NCBI GenBank assembly: GCA_039707465.1
Contig: CM077647.1
Location: 175,518,663 to 175,582,662 of the forward strand
DNA from: Rhabdophis nuchalis
Taxonomy: Eukaryota > Chordata > Lepidosauria > Squamata > Natricidae
Length of the DNA: 64,000 bases
Direction: 5' to 3'
Each line of letters begins with the position of its first letter. The first letter of the stretch is position 1. Made by a program: the position numbers and the translations under genes. This document shows, piece by piece, positions 1-9,650 of this stretch. Under the pieces are notes generated by a model. That model was given only the letters and a program-made list of their open reading frames with translations, had not been told where the DNA came from and ran no database searches.

Positions 1-292
1 TTCAGTCTCCAGAGATGGGTTTCTGCAGGATGTTTGGGAACAATCCTTTGATTGTTCATTTCCAAAACCAGAATTACAAGAAGTGCATAGTAAGCAGTGC
101 ACTGCGCAGAAGAAGCTGGAGGAACTTCCTGCACCTCTGTTTGAAATGGAAATGACTGGCCAAAGCTACAGTATCTACAATGCTGTTTATGCTGTGGCTC
201 ATGCTTTGCAAGTTCTATACATGCTATATTTCAAAAGAAAAAGAACTATGATTGTTAAGAAAGCTGACTATCCATATCTCCAGGCTTGGCAG
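1..292 (+). CDS. V2R gene A, exon 3 (3' part; gene truncated by window start)
   Basis: This is the end of the large exon encoding the ligand-binding domain of a class C vomeronasal type 2 receptor, a chemosensory GPCR of vomeronasal neurons. The frame is open and ends in ..AWQ followed by a GT donor (GTATTC) at 293. The stretch matches 44082-44373 of gene C without an amino-acid change. It contains the V2R-typical IYNAVYAVAHALQ segment near the end of the domain. Exons 1, 2 and most of exon 3 lie upstream of the window. Exons 4-6 follow at 8128, 8787 and 9651 and join in phase. The next intron is about 7.8 kb long because a Gypsy element sits in it. Confidence 0.93.
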
Positions 293-407
293 GTATTCGC
301 TTTGCATGAGATACTTCTTTAATTTGAATGAGAAATTTGATATAGAATTATGTTGTGAATCCACTGTGGAATGTCTTAATATTTTCCATATGTGGAATCA
401 AGTTAAG

Positions 408-505
408 TATGAGAAACGACCTAGAAATAAGAAGACGTTTCCTAACAGAATAATTAATTAGTGGAAAAACATACCTTCAGAAGTTATGGATTACATAATT
501 ACATA
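408..505 (+). repeat. CR1 LINE relic (C-terminal RT end)
   Basis: A degenerate reading (DLEIRRRFLT..) resembles the NLELRRNFLT segment encoded by the better preserved CR1 copies at 18870 and 41083. Its 3' end appears to resume at 6345, on the far side of the L2 and Gypsy insertions. Gene A intron 3. Confidence 0.5.
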
Positions 506-688
506 ACTTTTACAAATTTATTTTATTTATTTAATTAATCAGATTTCTATACCGCCCTATCTCCCTAGTGGGACTCTGGGTGGTGCACAGAAAGAATAAA
601 AACACCCATACACATAATCACAGCATAAAAATAGAATTAAATTAGTAAGTCTGTGCTAAAAAGTAATTTAAAACTATTAAAATGTTCT
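506..688 (-). repeat. L2 LINE 3' UTR, left half, split by Gypsy-1
   Basis: An A/T-rich (TTTA)n-like start is followed by the 'ctataccgccctatctccc' signature. This is the reverse complement of the L2 3' end seen elsewhere in the window (for example 16220-16292). The right half continues at 6239 after the Gypsy element. Confidence 0.65.
684..688. other. Target site duplication (GTTCT) of Gypsy-1, left
   Basis: GTTCT directly precedes the left LTR and recurs at 6239-6243 directly after the right LTR, so the element inserted as one unit. Confidence 0.9.
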
Positions 689-1013
689 TGTCAAGCTCCC
701 AATGAGAAACTTCAAATGATTCATGGCCTCACGTAAAAGTTCAAAGCAATGTCCGTTTATTGAATATAACATAATGGCGATCCTAGGTTGTAGCCAGGTC
801 TGGCAATAATTGGATGGCTTCTGCACTTTACCCCCTTATGCCCCCTCCCCTCTGCTTGTCATAAATACGTTCTCCAATTAGCATTGAAAATAATTGCATG
901 CATGCGCAGTCACAGGCTGTTCTGAGATTCCTTTCCTGCCACAGGAATGTCAAGCATTTTCAGTTTGTTAAGGCAAAACAGATAAGATCCATGGCAACAT
1001 CGGGATGTTGACA
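689..1013 (-). repeat. Gypsy-1a 3' LTR
   Basis: 325 bp, from TGTCAAGC to GTTGACA. It is the 3' LTR relative to the minus-strand genes. On the minus strand a purine-rich tract (1014-1035) abuts it, as expected for a polypurine primer. AATAAA lies on the minus strand at 756-761. Confidence 0.9.
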
Positions 1014-1080
1014 TCCAGCTCCCCTTACTTCTCGAAAGCAACCTATGGGAAACAAAACAATCTGAATGCAGATGTATGAC

Positions 1081-1800
1081 TTAGGGATGCGTCTCCCTCC
1101 CCCCTGGCTTGCTTGGGTTTTCTGCATGGAATTTTGCTATAAGGCGGTCAGCTTGGATGTTTCTATGTTTCACCCACGATGCTTCCGATAGGGTATAACC
1201 CTTCCACTTGATTAGGTATTGGAGTTGCCTTCTGTGCCACCTCGAATCAAGAATTTGTTGGACTTCATAATGGGTTTGGCCCCCTATGACCACAGGGCCT
1301 GGGGGCGCACGGGGCAGTGGTCTCAGAGTGGAACCGATGACAGGTTTCAAAAGGCTACTATGAAACGATTGGTGTGTCTTCCCCAGCAATCGAGGCAGTT
1401 TCAATATCACTGTGACTGGGTTGATGATCTTTATTATGGGGAATGGCCCCACAAATTTTGGCCCCAGTTTTTTTCTCAAGTATTTTGTGGAGAGGTAAAC
1501 CTTCTCTCCCACCTGGAACGGCCGTTGCGGAGCCTGGTGTTTATCTGCCTGTTTCTTGTAGGTTTGTGTCGCTTTGTCTAGAGCTTTCTTGACATTTTCC
1601 CAAGCTGCTTTCAGCATCGACATCCAATCAGTCAAGCTGACTGAGGAGGGGGGGTCTCTTGGATACTCAGGCATTGGGACGAAATCCATGCCGCTCACTA
1701 CTTTAAATGGCGTGAGTCCTGTGCTGCTGTGAACAGCATTATTGTATGCAACCTCAGCGAAAGATAAAAGGTCTGCCCAATTAGACTGCTGATAGTTCAC
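1081..1800 (-). pseudogene. pol: Gypsy-1a integrase C-terminal part with chromodomain
   Basis: 239 codons in the same frame as the upstream integrase core piece and separated from it by a stop at 1813-1815. The N-terminal part (WADLLSFAEVAYNNAVHSSTG) is the end of the integrase core. It is followed by the GPF/Y-like module (GEKVYLSTKYLR..KLGPKFVGPFPI). At about residues 178-230 lies a chromodomain (YEVQQILDSR..LQYLIKWKGYT), a module known to guide chromovirus integration to chromatin. The product would act in the nuclear preintegration complex. As a fragment behind a stop codon it is not expected to be made. Confidence 0.88.
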
Positions 1801-1812
1801 GTAGCACCTCAG

Positions 1813-2211
1813 TTACTGCTCTATCATGGCGTTCAGTCTTTCTGCTGCCCCATTAGTGCTCGGATGAAAAGCTGAACTAAGACCCTGAGATGATCCAATG
1901 GACCGCAGGAACTCCCTCCAAAATTTAGCCATGAACTGGACCCCTCTGTCTGAGATGATTCTTCGAGGTACTCCATGCAGTCGGTAGATATGCTTCACAA
2001 ACAGTTTAGCCAGCTTGTGAGCCGAGGGTAGTCCGCTACAGGGAATGAAGTGTGCCTGCTTGGAGAACAGGTCTATTACAGTCCAAATCACTGTGTCCCC
2101 CCCACTTTTTGGCAACTCTACTATAAAGTCCATTGCAATCTCCTCCCATGGCCTCGTTGGTTCTGCCACTGTTTGCAGTAGTCCCAGGGGTTTTCCTGGT
2201 CGTATTTTCAT
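1813..2211 (-). pseudogene. pol: Gypsy-1a integrase catalytic core
   Basis: 132 codons holding the integrase D,D,E core. The first acidic residue is in AMDFIVELP, the second in IISDRGVQF, and the Glu in FHPSTNGAAERLN. It ends at a TAA stop (1813-1815) that interrupts the frame before the chromodomain part. The link to the upstream zinc-binding part is lost through a frameshift at an A-run near 2231-2236. The same lesions occur in the copy at 45894-46292. Confidence 0.88.
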
Positions 2212-2441
2212 TGTGGCACAGACTGCGCAATTTTTACATAGCTATCCACATCTTTCTTCATTCCAGGCCACCAGAATTGCCTCCGGGCTAGGTGTAAAGT
2301 CTTTAGGAACCCAAAATGGCCTGCCAATTTGGCGTCGTGGCTCCTCTGGAGAACTAGGATACGTAGAGATTCTGGAACGTAGAGTTTCATCCCCTTCCAA
2401 GATCCCTCTTCGTCAAGATGTGTTGGTTGTTTTGGAACCAA
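2208..2441 (-). pseudogene. pol: Gypsy-1a integrase zinc-binding region, displaced by a private deletion
   Basis: 77 codons covering the HH part of the integrase HHCC domain (HDAKLAGHFGF..QFWWPGMKKDV). In the sister copy this is continuous with RNase H. Here about 7 bp are missing around 2398-2402 compared with 46480-46489, which throws the two parts into different frames. This lesion is private to copy A. Confidence 0.85.
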
Positions 2442-3430
2442 GGGTCCGTTAGCAGCTCAGTTTTGAGTCTTGTGGTTAGATCGCTTGTGGTTTGACCCCG
2501 TCGGTCACGGTGTTGCTGCCTGGTGGTTACTTGGGCAGCTGGTTGAGCAGAAGGAATAATGGCGTCCACTACGTGCTCCCGTTCGCATTTGTACTGAGGC
2601 ATGCGGGAGAGGGCCGCAGCTAGAAAGTTCCTCTGCCCTGGAATGTGCTTTAGTACGAAGTTGAAATGGTTGAAGTATTGAGCCCATCGGACTTGTTTGG
2701 GTGATAGTTTCCGTGGGGTTCTGAGAGCTTCCAGATTTTTGTGGTCGGTCCAAACTTCAAACGGTTTCTGGCTCCCTTCTAGCAGGTGTCTCCAGGTTAG
2801 TAGTGCCCATCGCACTGCAAAAGCCTCCTTTTCCCATGCGGCCCATCGTCTCTCCGTGTCTGTGAGTTTGCGGGCGGTATAGGCACAGGGTTGTAAATTT
2901 CCTTGGTTGTTTCTTTGGAGTAGTACTGCTCCTACGGCCATGTCACTGGCGTCTGCCTGGATCACAAAAGGTTGCTCAGGGTCAGGATGCTTCAGTACCG
3001 GCTCCTTTGCAAACATTTCTTTCAGTGTTTCAAATGCCTCCTGGCAGGTTAGGCTCCACTGTAGGGGTTGTCCCGGACGAGGTTTCATTCCTGGGCTCCC
3101 TGTCTTCAGGAGGTCTGTCAGGGGTTTGGCAATCTTCGCAAAGGAGGGAATGAACTGCCTGTAGAAGTTTGCGAACCCTAGGAAACTTTGTAGCTGCCTG
3201 CGAGTGCAAAGGGGTTGCCAGCTTAGGACGGCTTGCACTTTAGCTGGGTCCATCTCTATTCCCTCATTTGACACTCTGTAGCCTAGATAGTCTAGTCGCT
3301 CATGGTGGAATTCACATTTTGATAGTTTGACATACAGGTTGGCTGCTAGAAGTTTTTCCAGTACTTGGCGAACCAGGGGTATGTGGTCATCGACGGGCTC
3401 AGTGTAAATAAGGATGTCATCTAGAAAGAC
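2387..3430 (-). pseudogene. pol: Gypsy-1a reverse transcriptase (C-terminal) and RNase H
   Basis: Open reading from just after the RT frameshift near 3445; an internal Met lies at 3274. It contains the FLDD catalytic box at the 5' end, the connection region (LQSFLGFANFYRQFIPSFAKIAKPL), and RNase H with VIQADASDMAVGAVL, WEKEAFAVRWAL and VWTDHKNLEAL. The 3' end is shifted by the private 7-bp deletion near 2400. In the sister element the same frame runs on into integrase. Confidence 0.87.
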
Positions 3431-3858
3431 AAGGACCCCCTTGTAGAGTACTCATGCAGCACCTCGTTTATTAACTGCATGAACACTGCTGGGGCTCCCT
3501 GTAATCCAAAAGGCATCACTTTGAATTGGAAACTTCCTGAAGGGCAGTTGAATGCTGTTTTCCATTCATCTCCTTCCCTGATCCGTATTCGGTAGTATGC
3601 TTCTCTGAGGTCTAATTTGGTAAAGACTTTTCCCTTGGCCAAGTGAGACAGCATATCTTTCATGAGGGGAAGCGGGTATAGGTTGTGTACGCACACCCCA
3701 TTTATCCCTCGAAAGTCTACGACCAGGCGCATAGTTCCATCTTTTTTCTCTTTGAAAAGGACTGGTGCCGCAATCCGTGGCTTGGCTGGTTCGATGAACC
3801 CTCGTGCTAGGTTTTTGTCTATGTATTCATGCATTTCTTGCATCTCTTGAGGCGTCAT
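3421..3858 (-). pseudogene. pol: Gypsy-1a reverse transcriptase, N-terminal part
   Basis: 145 codons in the same frame as gag-protease, but after the stop at 3946-3948. RT palm and finger motifs are visible: RLVVDFRGINGV, FTKLDLREAYYRIRI, and MPFGLQGAPAVF. A frameshift near 3445, shared with the sister copy, separates this piece from the catalytic FLDD box and RNase H. Confidence 0.87.
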
Positions 3859-3945
3859 GGCATACAGCTTGGGTTTGGGTAGTTTTGCCCCAGGGATGAT
3901 TTCAATGGCACAATCTGTTTTGCGGTGGGGGGGCAGGATGTCGCA

Positions 3946-5844
3946 TTATGTCTCACTGAACACTTCTGTGAGGTCCTGGTATTCCACTGGAATCAATTCA
4001 GCCTCTGGGGTTTTGTCAGATGTGGTTGCCAGTTGTTCTTGTGATTTCTCTTGTGGGGCTCCCAATGTGAGTGGTATTTTTGCTTGCTCGTGAGGGAGGG
4101 GTTGAGGGCCAGGTGATATCCTAAGCCTGTGGGTGCCCCCTTGCCACCAGATGGTCGGTCCCCACTTGTCTAGCCAGGGAAGTCCAAGTATGACTGCCTC
4201 TGTCATTTTGGGGGCTATTATGAATTGAATTATTTCCCAGTGATCTGCCAATTCTAGTCTCACTGGTTCAGTTAGGTGAGTGGCATAGGCTCCTCCCATT
4301 AGGGAACCGTCAACCTGCTCGAACCGAATCGGGTGGTTCAGTCTTTTCGCTCTGATCCCCAGTTTCTGAACTGTGGTTAAGTTGATCAAGCACCTAGTGC
4401 AGCCTGAGTCTACAAGGGCTTGAAAATCCTCCTGTTTTCCTGTTTTCGGGGTTGTGAGGCGTATTGGAAAAAGGAAAGGGTAAATTGATTCGCTCACCAT
4501 TGGGTCATTTTCTCCCTCGTCCTCGCTGTCATAGGGTTCAATTGACTGGTCATCATTGCCTGGGGTTTCACTGCTTTTGCCTGGGAGGGAGGAGACCCCT
4601 GAAGCTTGAAGAGCCCTCCTGGATGTGTTGATGGCCCGTCGGGGCCCTCGTTCTTGTCGGGCCCTGAGTGGTAGGTCCAGCCTTGGTTTCGGGACTGGGG
4701 TTGGGCATGCAGCTACAATGTGGCCCATTCCCCCGCATCTGTAACACCTCACGGAACTTCGAGGGAATGCTGGTCTTAGGTCTCGCTGTGTTGCCATTTG
4801 TTTCTTTTGGCGGGATGGTTTCAGATTAGGTTGACCCCTCTCCTTTGTGTCTGGTTCCTTCCTTGTGTCGTTGGCACGTAACCCACTGTCGACTTTTGTT
4901 GCCACTCGGAACCACTCAGAGAGTTGGTTTGGGATGTCACGATATGCAGTTACTTGGGCAATACGTTTATCCAGGCTTATTCTGAAAAAATGCACCAGTA
5001 ACCGTTCTGGTAGGGGGGGTAGTTTTCCAACTATCCTCCTGAATTCACAGATGTGCTCTTTGATGGGGCGGCCTCTTTGCTTTAGGTTGCTGAGTTCCTC
5101 CTCTGCATATGGGTCCTCCTCCCCCTCTTCAAACCTGGCCTCTAACACTTCCAGGAAGTCATCTATGTCTTGGAGTTGGGGCGCTCTTCGCTTATGGAGG
5201 GCTGCTAGCCATTCTTTTGCTTCCCCCTCGAAACCCTCTGCAATGGCATGCACCATGGTTCTGGGGGATGGGAAGAGGTGCCCATAGCGTTCTAAGTGGA
5301 TATCAGCTGAATCAAGGAATAGAGCTAGTTGGTCTGAATTACCATCAAACTTTCCCCTGAATCGGGGTGGATCATTTAGTTCCCTCCCTCCTCTGTTTTC
5401 CTCCTGGCCCCTGTATGCCCGTGCCTGATATGGCCGGTCATCTTCTTCAGCTCTAGGAGGGGGAGAGGGAGGGAGTTGCCTGCTCTTGGCAGCATGCTTG
5501 CTTCTGGGGCTGCGCTCCAGCATGCGTCTCCTCCCTTCAGCAGGATCAGATATGCGTCCTCTCTCTTCCAGATTGCAGGCTGGCCTCTCGTCATGAAGGG
5601 TGGCTTGATCAAAATCCTCCCTCAGTTTCTCTACTGCACCCCCCAGGGATCCCATCTGGGGCCGGGGCCTTCTAGCTTGTTCCCAGTCCCACATCCAGTA
5701 CTTATCTTTTCTTGCTTCTGTTGCTGGGAAAGGTTTTGCAGGCTGGATGTCTGCAGCTCCGCTGTTCAGGGGGGTTGGCTGGCCTCCAGCTGAAATGAAG
5801 CTTTTTTCTGCCATGACCTGATCTCCTCCCTCTTTATCAGGCAT
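3946..5844 (-). pseudogene. gag: Gypsy-1a gag and protease
   Basis: 632 codons. The first ~130 residues are charged and low in complexity. A gag capsid-like region follows (PPRFRGKFDGNSDQLALFLDSA .. EGEAKEWLAALHKRR, about residues 155-330), of the kind found in sushi-type chromoviruses and their domesticated relatives. A CCHC knuckle (CYRCGGMGHIVAAC) lies near residue 370 and an aspartic protease active site (ALVDSGCTRCLI) near residue 475. It ends at TAA (3946-3948). RT resumes in the same frame, so this is either a nonsense mutation or a suppressible stop. The sister copy also has it. Confidence 0.9.
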
Positions 5845-5913
5845 TGCCTGGGGGAGGTGGGACTCAGGTAGCCCGGAAATCTTGATAGATTTCTTTTAAA
5901 AGACCTGGCTATC

Positions 5914-6238
5914 TGTCAAGCTCCCAATGAGAAACTTCAAATGATTCATGGCCTCACGTAAAAGTTCAAAGCAATGTCCGTTTATTGAATATAACATCAT
6001 GGCGAGCCTAGGTTGTAGCCAGGTCTGGCAATAATTGGATGGCTTCTGCACTTTACCCCCTTATGCCCCCTCCCCTCTGCTTGTCATAAATACGTTCTCC
6101 AATTAGCATTGAAAATAATTGCATGCATGCGCAGTCACAGGCTGTTCTGAGATTCCTTTCCTGCCACAGGAATGTCAAGCATTTTCAGTTTGTTAAAGCA
6201 AAACAGATAAGATCCATGGCAACATCGGGATGTTGACA
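5914..6238 (-). repeat. Gypsy-1a 5' LTR
   Basis: 325 bp, nearly identical to 689-1013. I noted differences at the 'taacatcatggcgag' segment and one A (in 'gttaaagc') private to this copy. I could not identify a primer-binding site beginning with TGG immediately inside the LTR. Confidence 0.9.
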
Positions 6239-6344
6239 GTTCTATTTAAAATTAATCATTAATCTATGCCAGGCCAGCCAGATGGAAAAAGTGTGTTTTA
6301 ACTTTAACACAAAGTGATTAGATAATGACTTGTTTAAAATTTGT
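6239..6344 (-). repeat. L2 LINE 3' UTR, right half
   Basis: Continuation of the L2 3' region begun at 506. The first five bases (GTTCT) are the Gypsy target duplication. Confidence 0.55.
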
Positions 6345-6410
6345 AAGGTTTCCTCTTTGAGCAGTGTATTGGACTAGAAGACCTCCAAGGACCCTTTCTT
6401 TTCTCAAAAT
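6345..6410 (+). repeat. CR1 LINE 3' tail relic
   Basis: Contains 'actagaagacctccaagga', the CR1 3' terminal signature also found at 19680-19720. It probably continues the relic at 408-505. Confidence 0.6.
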
Positions 6411-6529
6411 AAACTACATAAAGAGTAGTTTATTTTGAGCCTTAGCTTTTCTGACTTCATTTTTGTAAGTTTAAACTATTTGCTGATATTCTGCCTTGGT
6501 TATTTGCTTCCCATTGACTTTTTACACTT

Positions 6530-6960
6530 GTCCTTTTTCTCCTTCAGTTCATCAGAGATTATTTTGTGCACCTATGCAGATTTCTTTTGAGATCTCTTAT
6601 TTTCCATCGGCAATGGAATTGTGCTAGACTGGGCTTTTATACTGTCACTTTTCAAAGTTTTCCAAGCTTCTCGGGTTGTTTTTTCACCTTTTGAATTCCA
6701 ATCCATGGAATCTCTTACAAGCTCTCTCCAAGTATCTTGAAATCAGCTGTCTTGAAGTCCAAGATTCTAGCTTGACTATGTAAATATTGCTTCCATTTGC
6801 ATAATGTTAAATTCCAGTATTGCATGATCACTCACACATAGCATTCCTATAACTTGAACTTCTTCTTTCATTTCAGCTTTGTTAGTGAGAATTAAGTCCT
6901 GTGTGGCTGACCCTCTAGTTCCCTTCTCTACCTTTTATCAATCACCACAGCTTATAAAAT
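6530..6960 (-). repeat. CR1 LINE endonuclease-region fragment
   Basis: On the minus strand a degenerate frame reads GSATQDLILTNKAE.. followed by CVSDHAILEF. This matches the end of the apurinic endonuclease domain (the SDH motif) of CR1-type ORF2. Stops and frameshifts are present. The stretch 6411-6529 is unassigned. Confidence 0.6.
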
Positions 6961-6999
6961 AAGAAATATTTAAAACAATAATTTAGGTTACCTTTTATT

Positions 7000-7140
7000 G
7001 CCTTGTCCAAAAATAATCATTTTTCAAATACTCCTTTCTGGCTCATGAATTTGTCAGGATTGAGAAACTGAGCATTCTGTCCTTATCAGAATCAAAGAGG
7101 AATGAAATAGGAGATATTTATTTTCAAAACTGGTATCTGT
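7000..7140. other. Ancestral V2R intron 3 sequence
   Basis: Recognisably homologous to 22370-22510 in gene B intron 3 (shared 'ggctcatgaa', 'atcagaatc' and 'agaggaatga'). This is a remnant of the unit before the insertions. Confidence 0.55.
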
Positions 7141-7222
7141 GTTCTCTCTCTCTCATCTTTCTCTCTCATCTCTCTCTTTCTTTCTCTTTCTCTCCCTCCC
7201 CCCCTCCCTCTCTCTCATAATC
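7141..7222. repeat. Pyrimidine-rich (CT)n low-complexity tract
   Basis: A run of CTCTCT/TTTCTC on the + strand. In the sister unit (51301-51385) it is slightly longer. Confidence 0.85.
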
Positions 7223-7450
7223 TCCATCTCACATCTATCTATTGAAGAAGGAATCTCAAATTTTCAAATATGGGTGAAGAAAATTTATCATATTTAAGAT
7301 TATCAAATACATTTATACCACTGAGGGAAGATTAAATATGTTCTAGGTTTCATTATTGTTTAAATTATTGACGGAAGTTGGTTAATCCCAATAGCCTACT
7401 TTCATTCAGCTTTGGTTCATTCTTATCTTTATTCTTAAAATAATATCAAA

Positions 7451-7949
7451 TCTATATAAATAAAAATGTAACAAGACTTTGTTGAAAACTGCTAATCTCC
7501 AAAAGTACTGCACTGATCACTTCCAAATTTTCACACAACATTCCTTTCAAATACAGCACCAATGATATATATATGTAGATTGTGAAGATGTCATACCTGT
7601 GCCAGGTATATGCAATGGAAATGTAAAAAATTATAAAAAATAATGCAGAAAGAGCAGTGGGCCATAGGTATTATGTCATCCTTTATAACATAAAATACTC
7701 TGTCCATAAGATTCAAGGAGAAATACAGTAGGTAGATAGATAGGCAGCTATAAGGATAGAGGGAGGGAGGGAGAAATGAAGTAGGTAGAGGGATAGAGAA
7801 GGAGAGGGAGAAATACACTAGGTAGGTAGGTTGGGAGTTATACGATGGTTGTCTACACATGTTTGTGTGTACAGGTGTAGATCTACACACAAATTGGTTG
7901 GCCATTTATCCAGACTGGGCCACAGCAACAATTGGCCGGGAAAGGCTAG
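7451..7949 (+). mobile_element. Helitron-like non-autonomous element
   Basis: Begins TCTATATAAATAAAAATG after an A and ends ..GGCTAG before a T, as for rolling-circle Helitrons (5'-TC, CTRR-3', A|T target). A short inverted repeat (GGCCAC / TTGGCC) precedes the end. The interior holds GTAG-type tetranucleotide runs. The same ends bound elements at 14661, 38041, 51616 and 58831. No Rep/helicase is encoded. Confidence 0.6.
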
Positions 7950-8127
7950 TTAATAATACAGCATCTATGTACTTGTCTATGAAATATCAATTGTCAAATT
8001 TCTAAGTGTACATATTTAATAATTGCAATAGGAATGGAAAGAATGTGTCAATGAAAGTGGAATACAGTGCTCGCCTCTCCACTACATTGTATTCAACTCT
8101 TTTTCTCTTTCATTCCCTTTCGAGCAG

Positions 8128-8355
8128 CTCCATCCATTTCTTCAAGGCATTTCTTTTAACAATTCAGCTGGGGAGAGAGTGTTCCTGAATGAGAAAGGGG
8201 AAGCAACAGGTGGATTCGATATCACCAACCTGATCACTTTTCCAAACAGATCCTTTCAGAGAGTAAGAGTGGGAAAGCTGGATCTAGAGGCTCCAAAAGG
8301 GAAAGAATTATTCATGAATGCAGATGTGATTGTCTGGCACCCAGGTTTTAACCAG
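8128..8355 (+). CDS. V2R gene A, exon 4
   Basis: 228 nt (76 codons, phase 0 at both ends) between an AG acceptor (..CGAGCAG) and a GT donor (GTATCG). It encodes LHPFLQGISFNNSAGERVFLNEKGEATGGFDI.., the V2R segment at the end of the ligand-binding domain with the conserved FNNSAG and FLNEKGE. It is open and identical in protein to gene C exon 4 (52293-52520). Confidence 0.93.
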
Positions 8356-8786
8356 GTATCGAATTACTGAATGGGCTACGATTAAACAATTATGATCCCA
8401 TATTGGATTCAGTCTGTTTAGAAATCTGATTTCTGTTCTTTTAAAAAAAATAAACACTAGCATATTCTTTTCCAATGTTGTTGATGATGAAACATTTGCC
8501 AAATTAAAAAAAAATACAAAGGCATGCTTGGACATTTCATTTGTATTTCCACTTATAATCACAAGAATGGCCATGGTTCCATGACATTGTTACCCTGTTA
8601 AATTATTTAAACACCTTGCCATTCAAGCAGGACCTTTTGTACATCGTTGAAATTTCTGCAACTTTTTAATTTGATAAATTCAGTATTTTGGGGGGAAGTC
8701 AAAAATATTTTTTTCCTTGTAAAGGAGAAAAATTACAAACTGTTTAAAGTGTCTCCAATTTCAGAATCTTTTATGATTATCACCAG

Positions 8787-8913
8787 GTTCATCCACTTTC
8801 TCAATGCAATGACCCCTGTTTCCCTGGTTTCTGGAAGAAAGGGATCGAGGGGAATCAGTTCTGCTGCTATGACTGTGTTCCATGCCCAGAAGGGAAGATT
8901 TCAAACCAAAATG
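8787..8913 (+). CDS. V2R gene A, exon 5 (cysteine-rich linker)
   Basis: 127 nt between ..CACCAG and GTAGGT. It encodes six of the nine cysteines of the class C linker ([14 protein letters not shown]); the other three are at the start of exon 6. This linker couples ligand binding to the membrane domain. The exon ends with one base of a split Asp codon, which exon 6 completes. It is identical in protein to gene C. Confidence 0.93.
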
Positions 8914-8956
8914 GTAGGTTAGGAATTCTACCAATTTTAATTAGACTTAAGCAAAC

Positions 8957-9587
8957 TGTGGTCCACCAGCAGCCAGCAGACCTGGCAGCAGATTCGGATA
9001 GCGAGAAGGTTGAGGAGAAACATGGGCCAGTCCAGGAGTCTGTGGAAGGCTCAGAGGAGGGCCCTGGATTGGAGGCAGAGAGGGGACCAATACCACCTGG
9101 TTGTTATTTGTTACCTCTGGAGCCTCTAGAGTCTGACATCATTGATGCAGAAGAAGAGCAGGAGCCTGTTCCCAGTGTGCACATGTGCAGAGCTGCCAGA
9201 AGGCAATAAAAATTAACAAAACAGTGTTGACTTTGGAGTAAGGCTTGGAGATGATTGGCCCCTCCCATACGATGTAAGAGAGGAGTGGATCGGATGTGAG
9301 CTCTGCAGGAAGCAATTAGTTCATCTGGTTAGTTCAAGCTTTGAAAAGTTCTGTTTGACTCTGTGCTTTGCATTTGGCCATTACGTCTCTGGCAACATTC
9401 CCAGGGAGATAAGGTGGGTGTTTATCAGCATTCTTATAAAAGGCTGTGGCAACTCGAGCAGACATCTGTCAGAACCTTCAAAGACTGTTTGTGAAAACTT
9501 GTGGACTGTGAATGACCATAATTCACAGCCGTCTAAATAAAAAAAAGTTTTGTGATTTATGCTTTCTCGGGAAGCTTGGTCCGAACA
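8957..9587 (+). repeat. LTR-like repeat (TG..CA, 631 bp) in gene A intron 5
   Basis: Starts TGTGGTCCACC and ends GTCCGAACA. AATAAA lies close to the end, as in an LTR. It is related along its length to 11082-11630. Gene B intron 5 (25046-25182) lacks it. No clear target duplication is visible. It contains an 83-codon acidic open frame (8958-9209) with GTG as first codon and no recognised domain. It could be a solo LTR of an unrecognised family. Confidence 0.5.
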
Positions 9588-9650
9588 TTACTAAACTATT
9601 TTCAGTAATTTGGAATCTCTAGGTAACAAATTCTTTGATTTTCCATTTAG

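Larger units (their letters stand above)
689..6238 (-). mobile_element. Gypsy-1 (copy in gene A): Ty3/Gypsy chromovirus, antisense in V2R intron 3
   Basis: A 5.55-kb LTR retrotransposon with two 325-bp LTRs (TG..CA ends) and 5-bp GTTCT target duplications. On the minus strand the order is gag (CCHC knuckle), protease, reverse transcriptase, RNase H, integrase, chromodomain. The integrase chromodomain defines the chromovirus branch of Ty3/Gypsy. LTRs differ at only a few positions, so insertion is young. The coding part is broken: a stop at 3946-3948, frameshifts near 3445, 2400 and 2233, and a stop at 1813-1815. All but the one near 2400 are shared with the copy at 44770-50401, so they predate the duplication. 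It is non-autonomous now. Confidence 0.93.

Noticed and set aside
4847..5287. Plus-strand open frames across the Gypsy-1 gag and pol regions
   Set aside because: Opposite-strand shadows of gag and pol, without motifs.
8958..9209. Acidic 83-codon frame as a small gene or extra V2R exon
   Set aside because: No ATG start, no splice sites linking it to exons 5 or 6 in phase, and it lies within a repeat.
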